A stretch of 64,000 bases of DNA from positions 10,432,874-10,496,873 of the forward strand of contig OZ005607.1 of the NCBI GenBank assembly GCA_963930655.1, in the 5' to 3' direction. The DNA comes from Myrica gale. Its lineage: Eukaryota; Streptophyta; Magnoliopsida; Fagales; Myricaceae. The position numbers and the translations under genes were made by a program. The notes under the pieces were generated by a model. It did no database searches and was not told the DNA's origin. It saw nothing but the letters and a program-made list of their open reading frames with translations. Shown piece after piece: positions 63,429 through 64,000 of this stretch. How positions within the stretch are numbered: the stretch's first letter is position 1; each line of letters starts with the position of its first letter.

Positions 63429-64000
63429 ATGACTTTTAATCCTTTGGCTAGGATTCTGGATGACAATCGGTCGACATGACTGAATTATATTGATTGGAAG
63501 AGAAATCTAATGATTGTTCTCTTAGCCGATAAGATCAGTTATGTTCTGACCTCTGAGACACCTGAGCTTGCCCTGGACAATGCCACTGTGGGAGAAAAGA
63601 AAGTCTTTAACAAGTGGCATGATGATGATAATATGGCAAAATGTTACATTATGACTTCAATCTCAAATGTTTTATAGAAAGATTGTGAGGGCATAGCTAC
63701 AGCTGGAGGCACTATGTTGATCTCCGAGAGATGTTCGGAGAGCTGAGCAGATCTGCTAGGCAGAATGTTATGAAGAATCTGATGTCCACCAAAATGGTGG
63801 AAGGAAGCCCAGTTTCAGGATCATGTCTTGAAGATGATTTCTTTCATCAACGAACTGGATTTTTTTGGAGCTGAGATGGATAGTGACACAAAAGTTGATG
63901 TCATTCTTTCATCTCTGTCTGATTCTTTCAATCAGTTTGTCCTTAATTACAATCTGAACAAGATGAGTGTGACATTGTCAGAGCAGCTCAATATGTTGCA
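63429..64000 (+). pseudogene. Copia gag (UBN2-type) remnant, runs off the edge
   Basis: From ATG at 63429 the frame reads MTFNPLARILDDNRST, a TGA (63477-63479), then LNYIDWKRNLMIVLLADKIS, LTSETPELALDNA, KKVFNKWHDDDNMAKCYIMT and, after a TAG near 63676 and frame changes, MISFINELDFFGAEMDSDTK, VDVILSSLSDSFNQFVLNYN. These are hallmarks of copia gag (gag-polypeptide of LTR copia-type). Stops and frameshifts make it defective. Protease, integrase and RT would lie beyond 64000. Confidence 0.88.

Overview
This is nuclear DNA of a flowering plant, most likely a eudicot. The genes have many short exons with GT..AG introns, intergenic DNA is AT-rich, and plant mobile elements are dense (Ty1/copia, miniature LTR elements, Mutator-like, hAT, polyA-tailed retroposons). 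I cannot fix the species.

0-19 kb: a 5'-truncated, frameshifted homologue of mitochondrial enoyl-ACP/CoA reductase (MECR, + strand) lies tail to tail with a homologue of a HAD-superfamily hydrolase (- strand). As I remember it, Arabidopsis carries the same pair close together (At3g45770 and At3g45740). Here both copies are damaged: a 7-bp duplication in MECR; a repeat-expanded start, a lost splice donor and an in-frame stop in the HAD gene. This suggests one decaying homoeologous segment after whole-genome or segmental duplication. A FAR1-type Mutator element sits where MECR exon 1 should be. A nested pile-up (TIR element, copia relic, cation/calcium-exchanger fragment, solo LTR) fills one MECR intron.

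19-28 kb: a 354-bp miniature LTR element, a hAT transposase relic, foldback elements, then an intact six-exon MAP kinase gene of the MPK13 type (371 aa, TEY loop, - strand). A roughly 0.95-kb non-autonomous LTR element with a GC-rich repeat core lies in its fourth intron.

28-41 kb: no intact host gene recognised. It holds a hAT-like element, a 2.4-kb sequence present in two long copies and one short copy, a BED-type hAT relic with its own TIR end and a nested miniature LTR element, a DUF247 fragment and a 1.25-kb solo copia LTR with a perfect 5-bp target duplication.

41-61 kb: a segmental-duplication cluster. Three paralogous small genes (61, 61 and 70 aa, - strand), each with a TATA box and a Pro-Pro-(Arg/Lys)-Arg-Gly-Gln-Ile-Lys core, lie in two long duplicated blocks and one short one. 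Because the blocks are paralogous, several insertions can be compared with an empty site inside the window: a 2.85-kb Mutator-like element, a 2.03-kb hAT element, a 242-bp retroposon and a miniature LTR element. A GRF-zinc-finger gene (130 aa, two exons) lies at 43-44 kb.

61.7-64 kb: the 5' LTR, primer-binding site and degenerate gag of a copia element running off the right edge. Genes with good evidence of function are the MPK13-type kinase, the small-protein genes 1 and 3 and possibly the GRF-finger gene. No tRNA, rRNA or CRISPR was seen.
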